NCBI RefSeq assembly: GCF_000316625.1
Contig: NC_019676.1
Span: 3,552,501-3,616,500, forward strand
Origin: Nostoc sp. PCC 7107
Lineage (GTDB): Bacteria; Cyanobacteriota; Cyanobacteriia; Cyanobacteriales; Nostocaceae
Length of the DNA stretch: 64,000 bases
Direction of reading: 5' to 3'
A program made the translations under genes and the position numbers. The notes below the pieces were generated by a model. It did not search any database and had not been told where the DNA came from. It saw only the letters and a list, made by a program, of their open reading frames with translations. Of this stretch, positions 25,100 through 34,278 are shown one piece after another. Each line of letters starts with the position of its first letter. Within the stretch, counting starts at the first letter, position 1.

Positions 25100-25478
25100 T
25101 GACATCGGCGTTTGGAACAATCTCGGCACAATCCGAGCCGAACCGAAAATTTGGATCAAATTCCCAACAACAGCAACAGGCGCGAATGCGACACTTCGCG
25201 CCACTTTCATCTGTAGCAATTGGGATAAACTTTCAAGCTATGTTCTGTTCCGTCCTCGTTACCAAACTGCTAATTCTAATCAAATAGGTACAGCCATTAG
25301 AATTTACCCTGAACAAATCCCTAGTATTTTTGAAATACCAATTCCTCAAGACCTGCAAGACAGAAGCGTTTATTTTCGAGACATTGAGGTTTACAAAGTT
25401 CGTTATCGGCGGACTAGATTAGTGGGAATTACATTAGATGCAAATCTTGATATCAAGCTTGAAGAATTATGGGGTTAG
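25083..25478 (+). CDS. Beta-rich hypothetical protein
   Basis: A 131-aa protein with alternating strands (KIWIKFPTTATGANATLRAT and SIFEIPIPQ), compatible with a beta-sandwich. It has no signal peptide or membrane helix. It overlaps both neighbours (17 and 10 bp). It is probably a minor structural component of the putative particle. Confidence 0.55.
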   Translation: MPTSSDDIGVWNNLGTIRAEPKIWIKFPTTATGANATLRATFICSNWDKLSSYVLFRPRYQTANSNQIGTAIRIYPEQIPSIFEIPIPQDLQDRSVYFRDIEVYKVRYRRTRLVGITLDANLDIKLEELWG

Positions 25479-27049
25479 CCGATATTGTTTCTGATGGCTT
25501 AGACTCTAAAGTTGTCCGCCAGCAGATAGGTGAGAGAATTTTCAAATCTTCATTTGAAGATAAGCAAACCACCCAGCAGGGTGAAAATAACATCATTTCT
25601 TGGATTTGGAATTCTGGTAGTAAACTTGTAGGCTTTCTAGTTGCAAACGCTGGAAAATTAATTAGTTTTACTTTGACTGGCGCTTGGTCTTTATTTGTCT
25701 CAACAATCCAATTTATTTGGAATTTCGATTGGAATATGAGTGACAAATCAATTGATCAACAAATCCAACAGTATTGGAATAATATTTTAGGAATGCTTGG
25801 AGGGACTTTAGGTAATCTATTCGGGTATTTAGCTTGTGGTGTGGTTCCCGCCGCCACCATTGCAGTGTTCAATGAACCTCTTGGCGCTTATGTAATGAAA
25901 AATGTACTTGAGGAATTAGCTGAGGAATTTTTATCAAACGTAGCTAATTTGGTTCGGTACACTTTCATGAGTGGGGTACAAGCACTTATATTAATTGGAT
26001 TCAAAAATATTAGAAAATGGATTAAAGGTAATGCTGCATTTTTTGGGCGGATATTTGGAGACAAAGCAGAAAATGCTATTAAAGCTTGGGGCGCTGAAGG
26101 TTCAAAACCTTGGAGTTTCGCCATACAAAATGAGAAATTCTTAGAATCCATTCCTAATGAAGGAATTAGAAATTTAGTTGAAGAATTTCAAGAGGAAGCC
26201 TGGGAGGGATGTGTGGAAGCTGGCTATGTAGTAGCGAATTCAATTGATAGTTATTTGGCTGCTGAAAAGCTTAAAAAACAAATTCTTCCCGCGGCAGGTG
26301 AAACTAAATATGTGGAAATTACACCTGATAGGAGTATTGAGAACCAAAAAATAATTCTTGCAGGTGCGGAAGATATTTTGAAACCTGTAATTGTCCAGAC
26401 TTTGACTAATTATCAAATGATGGAGGATAAGGATATTGGTACTTTTGTAGGTAGCCCAATTGATGAACTATTGAGAAGTAAACCAAGAACAATTAGCTTA
26501 CAAATTCAGTTTTTCAGCGTCAAAACACCGCCCTGGTCGAAGCGTCAGGGAGAAAGCCGACTTGTTAGCGCGACCTACACCGTCCCCGATATTGACTCCG
26601 TTAAATTGGACTGGGAGAAAATCAAGCTTTACTGCGGTGGCGAAAATGGCTATATGTATGGGCGGTATCGGGCAACTGGAATGCTAGATAATGGGCGGCA
26701 AATGGCAATCTACGCCCACACAGGAGATGAAGCTGAAGACAGAATGAGGGAACTGCTTAAATTATCTAAAGCCAGTTTGCTCAAGAAACCGACAATTTCA
26801 GAAGATAGGGCAGAAGACAGCACGGGCAGTTACTTAAAGCAACCCATTAGAATTTATCCGGCATATTTCACAGTTTTAAATCAATACCAAGTTCCAGGCG
26901 CTCCAGGTTCAAGTATTCCTATTACTGGAAAGCGGTACATGAGGCGCACCGATAGAATTGATCTTTGGGTTGAAACTAAACCCTATGACTTCCAAGAACG
27001 TATTTTGGAATTACTCAAAAAACCTGGAGCAGAACAAGAAACAACCTAA
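25469..27049 (+). CDS. Large protein with hydrophobic N-terminal half (virion membrane candidate)
   Basis: A 526-aa protein. Several hydrophobic stretches occur between about 40 and 195 (for example SKLVGFLVANAGKLISF, LGNLFGYLACGVVPAATIAV and FMSGVQALILIGF). The remainder is soluble, with a beta-rich C-terminal domain (about 340-510) containing TISLQIQFFSVKTPPWSKR. No family is recognised. Such a protein could sit in a virion membrane, form a genome-delivery pore or anchor a spike. It is placed inside the coupled late-type operon, with a 10-bp overlap upstream. Confidence 0.6.
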   Translation: MGLADIVSDGLDSKVVRQQIGERIFKSSFEDKQTTQQGENNIISWIWNSGSKLVGFLVANAGKLISFTLTGAWSLFVSTIQFIWNFDWNMSDKSIDQQIQQYWNNILGMLGGTLGNLFGYLACGVVPAATIAVFNEPLGAYVMKNVLEELAEEFLSNVANLVRYTFMSGVQALILIGFKNIRKWIKGNAAFFGRIFGDKAENAIKAWGAEGSKPWSFAIQNEKFLESIPNEGIRNLVEEFQEEAWEGCVEAGYVVANSIDSYLAAEKLKKQILPAAGETKYVEITPDRSIENQKIILAGAEDILKPVIVQTLTNYQMMEDKDIGTFVGSPIDELLRSKPRTISLQIQFFSVKTPPWSKRQGESRLVSATYTVPDIDSVKLDWEKIKLYCGGENGYMYGRYRATGMLDNGRQMAIYAHTGDEAEDRMRELLKLSKASLLKKPTISEDRAEDSTGSYLKQPIRIYPAYFTVLNQYQVPGAPGSSIPITGKRYMRRTDRIDLWVETKPYDFQERILELLKKPGAEQETT

Positions 27050-27058
27050 TGATTAATT

Positions 27059-27553
27059 ATGCCTTTATCCAACCCAGAAGGAACACATCAAACTCTTTTA
27101 TTAATTGCAACTAAAACAAGTAATCAATCTCTAACAAGTAACGCAGCAGCAACACCAATTATTTACAACACAAAAGATTATGACCCTTACAATGGGTATG
27201 TTTCATCAGGTACAGGTCAAGGGATTTATACTGTACCAGCTTGGTTCAGTGGCATTGTTGAATTAACTTGTGCTGCTTCTGTTTCGTTTTCTGGCGGTGG
27301 TAGCTCTGGTACAGAAACTATTGTGCTTTCCGCATATAAAAATGGCACCTTTATCGGTGAATTAGATAGAGCATTGGCAACTGCAATTGCTGGTGCAAGT
27401 GATGGCGCTGGCAATAGTATTTATATTCCTAGCGTCTCACCTGGCGATACCGTAGAGGCGAGAATTCAAACTCTTTATACTGCTGCTACTGGCACGATAA
27501 CAATAGTTGGTAGTGCGAAAAATCAATTATCTCTTGTTGGCTGGAGTACGTGA
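27059..27553 (+). CDS. C1q/TNF-like jelly-roll protein (candidate virion spike)
   Basis: A 164-aa protein. Residues about 45-160 follow the pattern of C1q/TNF-type jelly rolls in phage structural proteins: GIYTVPAWFSGIVELTCAAS, a central LSAYKNGTFIGEL, then SVSPGDTVEARIQ and TGTITIVG strands. Such trimers commonly form receptor-binding or spike domains. The family assignment is by pattern, not search. It starts 9 bp after the upstream stop. Confidence 0.55.
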   Translation: MPLSNPEGTHQTLLLIATKTSNQSLTSNAAATPIIYNTKDYDPYNGYVSSGTGQGIYTVPAWFSGIVELTCAASVSFSGGGSSGTETIVLSAYKNGTFIGELDRALATAIAGASDGAGNSIYIPSVSPGDTVEARIQTLYTAATGTITIVGSAKNQLSLVGWST

Positions 27554-27622
27554 AACTTAATTGGTAAAAACCCACAGGATTTTCTACTGTATTTCGATTA
27601 TCTTAAGAAGATCCTTTGCAGA

Positions 27623-28018
27623 GTGGCGGTGTTGTCGCCACTTCATTTTATGTTTTCTTCACTAAAAGATTCTGTAGATGTAATATTATCTGTAACTGCT
27701 TTAATAGGGATAATTTTTCACATTGCCAAAATTAAAGCCGATATAGAAAAAGCTATTGATGATGTTAAAGATGAGCTACGAACTGAATTAATGAGTTTGA
27801 ATACAGATGTTAAAGTATCTCGCGCTCAACAAGAAGGTAAAAAGGAGATGGTCGAGTACTTTATTAACGATTTGTATTATCAAATTCATCACAAATTTTA
27901 TCGAGTCTGGAATGAAGTAAAAGACTTGCAATCTTTTTTACAAAAAGACGGATATGTAGCCAGAGTCAGGCACGAAGAACCACCAGCACCAAAAAAAATT
28001 AAAATCGACGAGATTTGA
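27623..28018 (+). CDS. Membrane protein with coiled coil
   Basis: A 131-aa protein with one membrane helix (about 17-35) followed by a long charged helix (KADIEKAIDDVKDELRTELM) and a basic C-terminus. The start may be the GTG at 27623 or the ATG at 27650; the latter leaves the helix intact. Position near the end of the late-type operon and size fit lysis-associated or virion membrane proteins. No lytic enzyme domain is seen. Confidence 0.55.
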   Translation: MAVLSPLHFMFSSLKDSVDVILSVTALIGIIFHIAKIKADIEKAIDDVKDELRTELMSLNTDVKVSRAQQEGKKEMVEYFINDLYYQIHHKFYRVWNEVKDLQSFLQKDGYVARVRHEEPPAPKKIKIDEI

Positions 28019-28063
28019 GCTTCACTCATGGGAATGCTGATATAAACGTAAGCAGTAAATTTT

Positions 28064-28249
28064 ATGAGCCAACAAACTTTAGATAGACTCAGTACAATCT
28101 TTGGTGCGGTTGCGGGTATTTCGAGCATCCTTGGTAGCACTGGGCTAATTAATCAGCAATTCGCTGGCACGGTGGCAGGGCTTTCGACAGCAATACTCGG
28201 TTACTTGGTACAACGCCAGCCGGGACAGCCACAAACACAGCCTAAATAA
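28064..28249 (+). CDS. Holin-like small hydrophobic protein
   Basis: A 61-aa protein with two hydrophobic segments (about 10-28, IFGAVAGISSILGSTGLI, and 33-50, GTVAGLSTAILGYLVQR) and a short polar tail. This is the layout of class II holins and of small virion membrane proteins. No adjacent endolysin is visible, which weakens the holin assignment. Confidence 0.55.
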   Translation: MSQQTLDRLSTIFGAVAGISSILGSTGLINQQFAGTVAGLSTAILGYLVQRQPGQPQTQPK

Positions 28250-28260
28250 GACAAGAAATA

Positions 28261-28455
28261 ATGGAACATACTTTAGAAGAGTTTTTGCAACGCCATCAAG
28301 CTAAAGCAGTTGACTTTGGCTTAAGAGCCGAGTGCTACAAAGGGCAATGGCGATTTTACATTCATCCGCAACATGTTGACGGGGAAACTTGGGATTTTGA
28401 AGTCAATGGCAATCAGTTAACTTGTGTTAGTGTTCCTAGCACGTTGGATAGCTAA
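28261..28455 (+). CDS. Small hypothetical protein, last gene of the element
   Basis: A 64-aa soluble protein with aromatic-rich strands (YKGQWRFYIHPQHV and ETWDFEVNG). It starts 11 bp after the holin-like gene and is followed by a strong terminator. No family is recognised. Confidence 0.55.
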   Translation: MEHTLEEFLQRHQAKAVDFGLRAECYKGQWRFYIHPQHVDGETWDFEVNGNQLTCVSVPSTLDS

Positions 28456-28470
28456 GCTGCACGTATTCAC

Positions 28471-28513
28471 AAGCCCTGTATTGCCATACAACAAGGCAAT
28501 ACAGGGCTTTTTT
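28471..28513 (+). terminator. Strong rho-independent terminator of the late-type operon
   Basis: A perfect 15-bp stem, AAGCCCTGTATTGCC / GGCAATACAGGGCTT, with a 9-base loop is followed directly by T residues. It ends the plus-strand arm of the element. Confidence 0.9.
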
Positions 28514-28814
28514 AAGCTCAAGGGATTTACAGCAGTTTGCTAGTCGAACAACTTACCACACTCCCATTGCTGGGCGAGAACAGCTACTCGCTGATATCCT
28601 CCCACTGGTGCAGGACGCTCAATTTTAGTTTAGGCGATCGCCCACGCAAAAAAAAATTGAGTTTATTGAGAACCAAAATCAAATGACACCAGTACTGAAA
28701 TAGCCAAAATTTCAGTCATTTGAACAGAGTTTGAGTAGGAATTTTGGGGGTATTTGCATTAAAAGCGTCTGGATGCCTTGTAAATCAAGCTAAAAAATAT
28801 TTAAGTGCTAATAG

Positions 28815-28830
28815 TGCCTATAAATATTGG
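28815..28830. other. attR core (16-bp direct repeat)
   Basis: An exact copy of the attL core. The next bases, TTGTAA, complete the reading AYKYWL-stop in the M20 frame, so this side carries the original chromosomal gene end. Upstream of it there is no similarity to the M20 gene. Over the next 51 bases it aligns without gaps to the DNA after attL (29 matches by hand). Confidence 0.9.
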
Positions 28831-29522
28831 TTGTAAAGTCAAACCTCGAAAAACTTGGTTTTCAGTTCTGATTTTGAGTAGCAACTATTTCTCATCTCAA
28901 CTTAAAAGTTACTCAAAATCTCTTATCTGGGGATAACAGGATTATTTTCGCAGTATATTTAACTAATAATAGTAATTTTGAGAAAAAATACTCAATTTAT
29001 TGTGCTTATTTATTGCATAAATCTAACTATAGTTAAGTATTTATATCTCTTTTGATGTATTGACTTCTCAATTTTTATCGCAATTTATCTTGCGCGTTCT
29101 TAAAAAAGGTTATAAATTATTAGTTTATAGGGGAAAAATAAAATTGTAGTGGCAAAAATAAAATTTTCATACGTAATTATACTGAAATAAATTCGGTTTA
29201 AATAGGTTACAAGATATATTTTGATTGATTTAACTGTTTCTAGGCAGAAAACAGAACATTAATTAATCTATAAATATATTTTTTCTCACTATTTTCAGTA
29301 GTAATTTATTGCTGAGGTAAAAAATATAAATTCAATTTACTGAAAGCATAATTAACGGTGAGATTACTTAAAAACTGTTAATTTAAATCAAAAATACTGG
29401 CTTTAAGAAGATACTATTTCTGCTGTTATATAAGTTCTCTTTGTTATGATGAGGATGGCAGAAAATTAGACAATAAGGCGCATTTACTACGAACATACAC
29501 CCTGAATGGAGTTTTTTAGGCA

Positions 29523-30968
29523 ATGCAAATAGAGAATTTATTAACAGATGAAATTACAGAAAAAGCAGCATGGGAAGCACTAGAAAAATCGATTCTCTAC
29601 TATCATGGGCGACCAATTGGTACAGTTGCTGCTTATGATAATTCTGTAGAAGCACTCAATTATGACCAGTGTTTTATTCGAGATTTTGTCTCTTCAGCAT
29701 TAATTTTTCTTGCTAAAGATAGAACCGATATTGTTCGCAATTTTTTAGAAGAAACTTTAAAGTTACAACCAAAAGAAAGGCAATTAGATGCCTATAAACC
29801 AGGCAGAGGTTTAATTCCAGCCAGCTTCAAAGTTGTTGTGGAGAATGGCGAAGAATATTTAGAAGCAGATTTTGGTGAACATGCAATCGCTAGAGTTACA
29901 CCAGTTGATTCTTGTCTGTGGTGGATTATTTTGTTACGTGCTTATGTTGTAGCTACAAAAGATTTTTCCATAGCCTATCAGCCAGAATTTCAAAATGGCA
30001 TTCGGTTGATTATGGAAATTTGTTTGGCGAATCGTTTTGACATGTACCCAACACTGCTAGTTCCCGACGGTGCTTGTATGATTGACCGTCGTATGGGTAT
30101 ATATGGCCATCCTCTAGAAATCCAAGTTTTATTCTACACAGCACTACGGGCAGCGCGGGAATTACTAATTTGTAAAGGCAATCAAGATATTGTAGCCGCT
30201 ATTGATAATCGTTTACCGCTTTTATGCTCCCATATCCAACAGCATTATTGGATAGATATTAATCGCTTAAATGCCATTTATCGCTTCAAAAGTGAAGAAT
30301 ATGGCAAAACAGCAGTTAATCTATTTAACATCTATGTAGATTCTATTCCCTATTATGAATTAGATAAATGGCTACCCCGCAAAGGCGGTTATTTAGCAGG
30401 TAACGTCGGCCCTTCACAGCTTGATACACGCTTTTTTACTTTGGGTAACTTGATGGCGATTATTTCCGATTTAGCCACTGAAGAACAGTCACAAGCAATT
30501 ATGACTCTCATTGATGAAAGATGGGACGATTTAGTGGGAGATATGCCAATGAAAATCTGTTTTCCAGCTTTAGAACATGAAGAGTACAGAATAGTTACAG
30601 GATGTGACCCAAAAAATATTCCTTGGTCTTATCATAATGCTGGTAGCTGGCCTGTTTTGATGTGGATGTTGACAGCAGCAGCTATTAAAACTGGTAAAGT
30701 AAATTTGGCCAGAAAGGCAATTGAAATTGCGGAAGCACGGATTGGTGAAGATGAATGGCCTGAATATTACGATGGTAAAAAAGGTAGATTAATTGGCAAA
30801 CAAGCTAGAAAGTATCAAACTTGGACAATTGCTGGTTTCTTATTAGCTAAAGAATTAATCAAAGATGACTCTCATTTACCGCTAGTAAGTTTCGAGAAGT
30901 TACCACCAGAGTTAGTATCAAGAGCATGTGAGTTTGAAATTCGCAGTGTAGATCCTCTTAGCTCTTAA
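29523..30968 (+). CDS. GH100 alkaline/neutral invertase
   Basis: A 481-aa cytosolic sucrose hydrolase of glycoside hydrolase family 100. The signatures are [20 protein letters not shown], with the catalytic-type aspartate region before QCFIRDF, and a late [15 protein letters not shown] segment. It splits sucrose into glucose and fructose. In Nostoc-type cyanobacteria this supports diazotrophic growth by feeding sucrose to heterocysts. The N-terminus has no signal peptide. The length matches the family's usual 460-480 aa. It is monocistronic, with AT-rich DNA upstream. Confidence 0.92.
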   Translation: MQIENLLTDEITEKAAWEALEKSILYYHGRPIGTVAAYDNSVEALNYDQCFIRDFVSSALIFLAKDRTDIVRNFLEETLKLQPKERQLDAYKPGRGLIPASFKVVVENGEEYLEADFGEHAIARVTPVDSCLWWIILLRAYVVATKDFSIAYQPEFQNGIRLIMEICLANRFDMYPTLLVPDGACMIDRRMGIYGHPLEIQVLFYTALRAARELLICKGNQDIVAAIDNRLPLLCSHIQQHYWIDINRLNAIYRFKSEEYGKTAVNLFNIYVDSIPYYELDKWLPRKGGYLAGNVGPSQLDTRFFTLGNLMAIISDLATEEQSQAIMTLIDERWDDLVGDMPMKICFPALEHEEYRIVTGCDPKNIPWSYHNAGSWPVLMWMLTAAAIKTGKVNLARKAIEIAEARIGEDEWPEYYDGKKGRLIGKQARKYQTWTIAGFLLAKELIKDDSHLPLVSFEKLPPELVSRACEFEIRSVDPLSS

Positions 30969-31196
30969 TCTTGATTAAAAAAGAATTCAGTCGTCAGAAT
31001 TCAATTCTGAATTCTGGCGCAATACAGCAGATTCAGTGTTTATGAGGTACAGCAACTGATTGAAAAAAGTAATGATTTTTGAAAGTTAGTTTCAAAATTT
31101 TCCTCTAAGAAAATAGCGATCGCACCCAAACCCGTGTAAATAACTTACAAATTAAAAGCGATCGCCCTCAGCACTTTTCTCTGGCAGCATCAGATT

Positions 31197-31610
31197 TTAA
31201 TCAATTACCTGCCTTCTCATTGACTTAATTTGACTACGCTTAGTTTTACTGTCAAGACGTTTTTTTTGAGAACTGCGAGTTGGTTTGGTGGGTTTGCGGA
31301 TTTCGGGCAGTACAACTGCGCTGAGTATGAGTTCCTTGAGTCGTTGCAAAGCTTCTTCCCGGTTTTGTTCTTGGCTGCGGTGTTCTTGAGCTTTGATAAC
31401 AACAACTCCATCCTGGGTTATACGTCGGTCGTTGAGCTTGAGAAGTTGCTGTTTATAGAAAGCAGGTAGTGATGAAGCTTCAATGTCAAAGCGTAAGTGA
31501 ATGGCTGTAGCAACTTTGTTGACGTTTTGACCCCCGGCTCCTTGAGAACGAATCGCGCTAATTTCGAGTTCGTTATCAGAGATGATGATTTTATTCTTAA
31601 TTTGCAGCAT
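31197..31610 (-). CDS. arfB: Alternative ribosome-rescue factor ArfB
   Basis: A 137-aa class I release-factor-like peptidyl-tRNA hydrolase. The GGQ motif is in SQGAGGQNVNKVATAIHLRF, and a basic C-terminal tail (KKRLDSKTKRSQIKSMRRQ) enters the mRNA channel of stalled ribosomes. It lacks the stop-codon recognition domain. The length and both elements are typical of ArfB/YaeJ. The gene is divergent from rsmB. Confidence 0.92.
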   Translation of the reverse strand: MLQIKNKIIISDNELEISAIRSQGAGGQNVNKVATAIHLRFDIEASSLPAFYKQQLLKLNDRRITQDGVVVIKAQEHRSQEQNREEALQRLKELILSAVVLPEIRKPTKPTRSSQKKRLDSKTKRSQIKSMRRQVID

Positions 31611-31799
31611 AACTTAACTATACGCCCGAAGCCGCAAAGAAAGCAGGGTAGTTAAACGTTGCATGTCTACTGTATTTCTGGAATACACAGATTTCTCACT
31701 TATGAGAAATCCAGGATTAAGGGTGGTCATTCTACTTGTGTGTACCATGCTGATAGAATAATACAGCCCTGCCGAGTCACCGGGGGTAGATAAAAACTT

Positions 31800-33149
31800 A
31801 TGACTAACCCCCGCCAAATAGCTTTTATTGCTTTGCGAGATGTTCACAAAGGGGCGTATGCTGATGTCGCCCTAGATAGAGTGTTGCGAAAATTTAAATT
31901 GCCAGATAGCGATCGCCGTCTAGCGACAGAATTAGTTTATGGCAGTGTCCGCAGACTACGCACCCTCGATGCTTTAATTGACCAAATAGCCACGAAAAAA
32001 TCTCACCAACAACCACCAGAACTGCGTACCATCCTGCATCTCGGTTTTTACCAACTGCGCTATCAAGAACGCATTCCCCCCTCGGCGGCTGTGAATACGA
32101 CTGTGGAACTCGCTAAGGAAAATGGTTTTTCTGGACTCACAGGTTTTGTCAATGGTTTATTACGCCAATACATCCGTCTCACCGAAAAATCCCCCGAACC
32201 TCTGAAATTACCAGAAAACCCTATGGAACGTTTGGGAATTTTACATAGTTTCCCTGACTGGATAATTCAGGTTTGGTTAGACCAAATTGGTTTGGCAGAA
32301 ACCGAAAAACTCTGTGAATGGATGAACCAAACACCAACAATTGATTTACGCATCAACCCACTACGCACTAATCTAGAACAAGTAGAAACAGCCCTAGCAT
32401 CAGCGGGAATTTTTACGCAAAGAATTTCTCATTTACCCCAAGCCTTACGGTTAATTAGTAGTACCGGAGGAATACAAAATCTACCAGGATTTACTGAAGG
32501 TTGGTGGGTTGTGCAAGACGCAAGCGCCCAACTGGTGAGTCATTTACTCGACCCCCAAGCGGGTGAGGTGGTGATTGATACCTGTGCAGCCCCTGGAGGA
32601 AAAACAACGCACATTGCCGAATTAATGCAGGATCAAGGTAAAGTTTGGGCGGGCGATCGCACTGCTTCCCGACTGCGAAAACTCCAAGAAAATGCTCGAC
32701 GACTAAATTTGCAATCAATTGAAATTTGTGCTGGCGACAGTCGCAACTTGCCGCAATTTTATAATATTGGCGATCGCGTATTGTTAGATGCACCATGTTC
32801 TGGTTTGGGAACCTTACATCGTCACGCTGATGCACGTTGGCGACAAACACCAGAATCTATTCAAGAACTTTCACTGCTGCAAAAGCAATTACTGTCACAT
32901 ACATCAAATTTTGTCAAAAATGGTGGCGTACTTGTTTACGCCACCTGTACACTGCATCTAGCAGAAAATGAAGCGGTAATTTCGGGATTTCTGGCAAAGA
33001 ATCCTGAATGGCAAATTGAGCCTCCCGCAGTTGGTTCACCCTACTCTGTTTATTCCACACCTCAAGGCTGGCTAAAAGTTTGGCCTCACCGTTGGGATAT
33101 GGACGGCTTTTTTATGGTGCGCTTAAGAAAAACTAATGATTCCGGGTGA
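31800..33149 (+). CDS. rsmB: 16S rRNA m5C967 methyltransferase RsmB
   Basis: A 449-aa SAM-dependent enzyme. The N-terminal NusB-like RNA-binding domain (about 1-140) begins NPRQIAFIALRDVHKGAYAD. The SAM motif is DTCAAPGGKTTHIAEL (about 260). The two catalytic cysteines of m5C methyltransferases lie in LDAPCSGLGTLHRH and VYATCTLHLAENE. It should methylate C967 of 16S rRNA. Fifty-five bases separate it from the TerB-like gene. Confidence 0.95.
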   Translation: MTNPRQIAFIALRDVHKGAYADVALDRVLRKFKLPDSDRRLATELVYGSVRRLRTLDALIDQIATKKSHQQPPELRTILHLGFYQLRYQERIPPSAAVNTTVELAKENGFSGLTGFVNGLLRQYIRLTEKSPEPLKLPENPMERLGILHSFPDWIIQVWLDQIGLAETEKLCEWMNQTPTIDLRINPLRTNLEQVETALASAGIFTQRISHLPQALRLISSTGGIQNLPGFTEGWWVVQDASAQLVSHLLDPQAGEVVIDTCAAPGGKTTHIAELMQDQGKVWAGDRTASRLRKLQENARRLNLQSIEICAGDSRNLPQFYNIGDRVLLDAPCSGLGTLHRHADARWRQTPESIQELSLLQKQLLSHTSNFVKNGGVLVYATCTLHLAENEAVISGFLAKNPEWQIEPPAVGSPYSVYSTPQGWLKVWPHRWDMDGFFMVRLRKTNDSG

Positions 33150-33206
33150 TTACTACCAGGGATTGTACGATTTGATTGAAGCCCCAATCTACCACAGGAG
33201 GCAGCA

Positions 33207-33629
33207 ATGGTTACTGATTCCAATGTAAAGAACTTAGTTAAAATCTTGATTGGAGCCGCTTGGATTGATGGGATAATTCAGCCAGAGGAGCGACAGTATC
33301 TCCGCGAAATTGCACAAGCAAAAGGTTTGGCTACCGACCCAGAAATCAAGCCTTGGTTGTACGAATTAGTACCTGTGCAACCAAAAGAATGTTATGCCTG
33401 GGTGAAAGAATATTTAGGCGATCGCCCAAGCGTCGAAGATTGCGAAAGTCTCATTGAAGCTATTAGTGGCTTAATTTATAGCGATGGAGAAGTCGCCACC
33501 GAAGAAGCCAGACTTTTAACGCAACTTCAGGATTTAGCAGAACAAGAATCAGCCCAACAACCAGTTCATAATGCGTTGCTTAAACAAATTCAAAAGCTTT
33601 ATCGGCGTTGGGTCGAAGTTCAAAATTAA
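33207..33629 (+). CDS. TerB-family (tellurite resistance-like) protein
   Basis: A 140-aa all-helical protein with the TerB-type acidic motifs WIDGIIQPEERQYL (about residues 19-32) and YSDGEVATEEARLL (about 91-104). TerB-like domains bind metal and often serve in stress or membrane complexes. A strong AGGAGG lies 9 bp before the ATG. No other ter gene is nearby, so tellurite resistance itself is unlikely. Confidence 0.85.
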   Translation: MVTDSNVKNLVKILIGAAWIDGIIQPEERQYLREIAQAKGLATDPEIKPWLYELVPVQPKECYAWVKEYLGDRPSVEDCESLIEAISGLIYSDGEVATEEARLLTQLQDLAEQESAQQPVHNALLKQIQKLYRRWVEVQN

Positions 33630-33800
33630 CACTGTAAGTCTATAGTCAAGAGTCCAACGTCAAAAGTCAAAAGTCTAGATCCCCAATTCTCAAACTTTGA
33701 CTTTTCCGGTGATGCTATTGCGTCGCTAACGCTACGCTAACAAGTCAGAAAACCCGATGACAGCACTAAATCACCATTGACCGTTGACTATTGACTATTG
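33630..33800. repeat. Intergenic repeat block (TGACTAT heptads and related)
   Basis: Degenerate repeats such as GTCAAAAGTC and TTGACTATTGACTATTGAC, together with GCGTCGCTAACGCTACG, fill the space between the TerB-like gene and psb35. Arms of opposite polarity (for example GTCAAAAGTCAAAAG and CTTTGACTTTT) can pair and may end both convergent transcripts. Confidence 0.6.
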
Positions 33801-33805
33801 ACTTA

Positions 33806-34033
33806 TTATGCCTTTGGTTCACCTACACCCGGAGTTTCTTCTTTGTCTACTTTGGGTACAAAGTCGGGACGATCTTTACTTTCCCAACCAACTGGGCGTT
33901 TGGAGTTGTACCAAGCAATAGAACCAATGGTGACAGCAGCAATAAAGCCAACTACATAAACCAATGTAAAAGCCAAGGGGAAATGACCTCCACCTGTGGC
34001 GACTGAATCCGCTGCTTGCATTAATATATTCAT
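33806..34033 (-). CDS. psb35: Photosystem II protein Psb35
   Basis: A 75-aa thylakoid protein with one membrane helix (about 18-40). It carries the sequence FTLVYVVGFIAAVTIGSIAW followed by YNSKRPVGWE, which I recognise from Psb35. Psb35 is associated with photosystem II assembly or the CP47 module in cyanobacteria. The true start may be the second Met (residue 5). The charged C-terminal tail (PDFVPKVDKEE) is cytoplasmic. Confidence 0.8.
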   Translation of the reverse strand: MNILMQAADSVATGGGHFPLAFTLVYVVGFIAAVTIGSIAWYNSKRPVGWESKDRPDFVPKVDKEETPGVGEPKA

Positions 34034-34278
34034 GAGTATATGTTCCTTTTTTACGCAACACTACTTAAGACACTATAAAACTAGAGTATCACTTACATCC
34101 TCCCCAAGTTTGAAATAATTGGTCTTTCAGTAGACACAGGCAGTGCAGTCCTTGGAATATCAAGGCCTGCAAAAAATTTATCTATAAAAAAATATTTTTA
34201 GCTGCACCTACATTTCACGCAAAAATCTTCAGGGGAACTATTGCAGACATCTTGGCGACAGGTGCAAAAACTTTATAC

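Larger units (their letters stand above)
5059..28830. mobile_element. Integrated phage-plasmid-like element (about 23.8 kb)
   Basis: The element is bounded by a perfect 16-bp direct repeat (5059-5074 and 28815-28830). A tyrosine integrase is the first gene inside the left end. The contents fall into a minus-strand left arm (integration and replication), a central regulatory zone with an operator-like and an iteron-like repeat cluster, and a plus-strand right arm. The right arm has segregation, membrane, ATPase and toxin-antitoxin genes followed by virion-like genes. No terminase, portal, tail or relaxase gene is recognisable. It could be a temperate virus, a phage-plasmid or an integrative plasmid. 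I favour a virus-like element because of the compact late operon of beta-rich proteins. Confidence 0.85.
28456..29522. other. Non-coding: element right end, attR and AT-rich chromosomal DNA
   Basis: There is no credible gene in 1,067 bp. The stretch holds the terminator at 28471, about 300 bp of element end with likely integrase arm sites, attR, a chromosomal hairpin around 28876-28920 that mirrors the left-end terminator, and then very AT-rich DNA up to the invertase gene. Confidence 0.7.

Noticed and set aside
5059-28830. Heterocyst-type programmed excision element
   Set aside because: The target gene reads correctly through attL, so no excision is needed for its function, and the integrase is an ordinary phage type.
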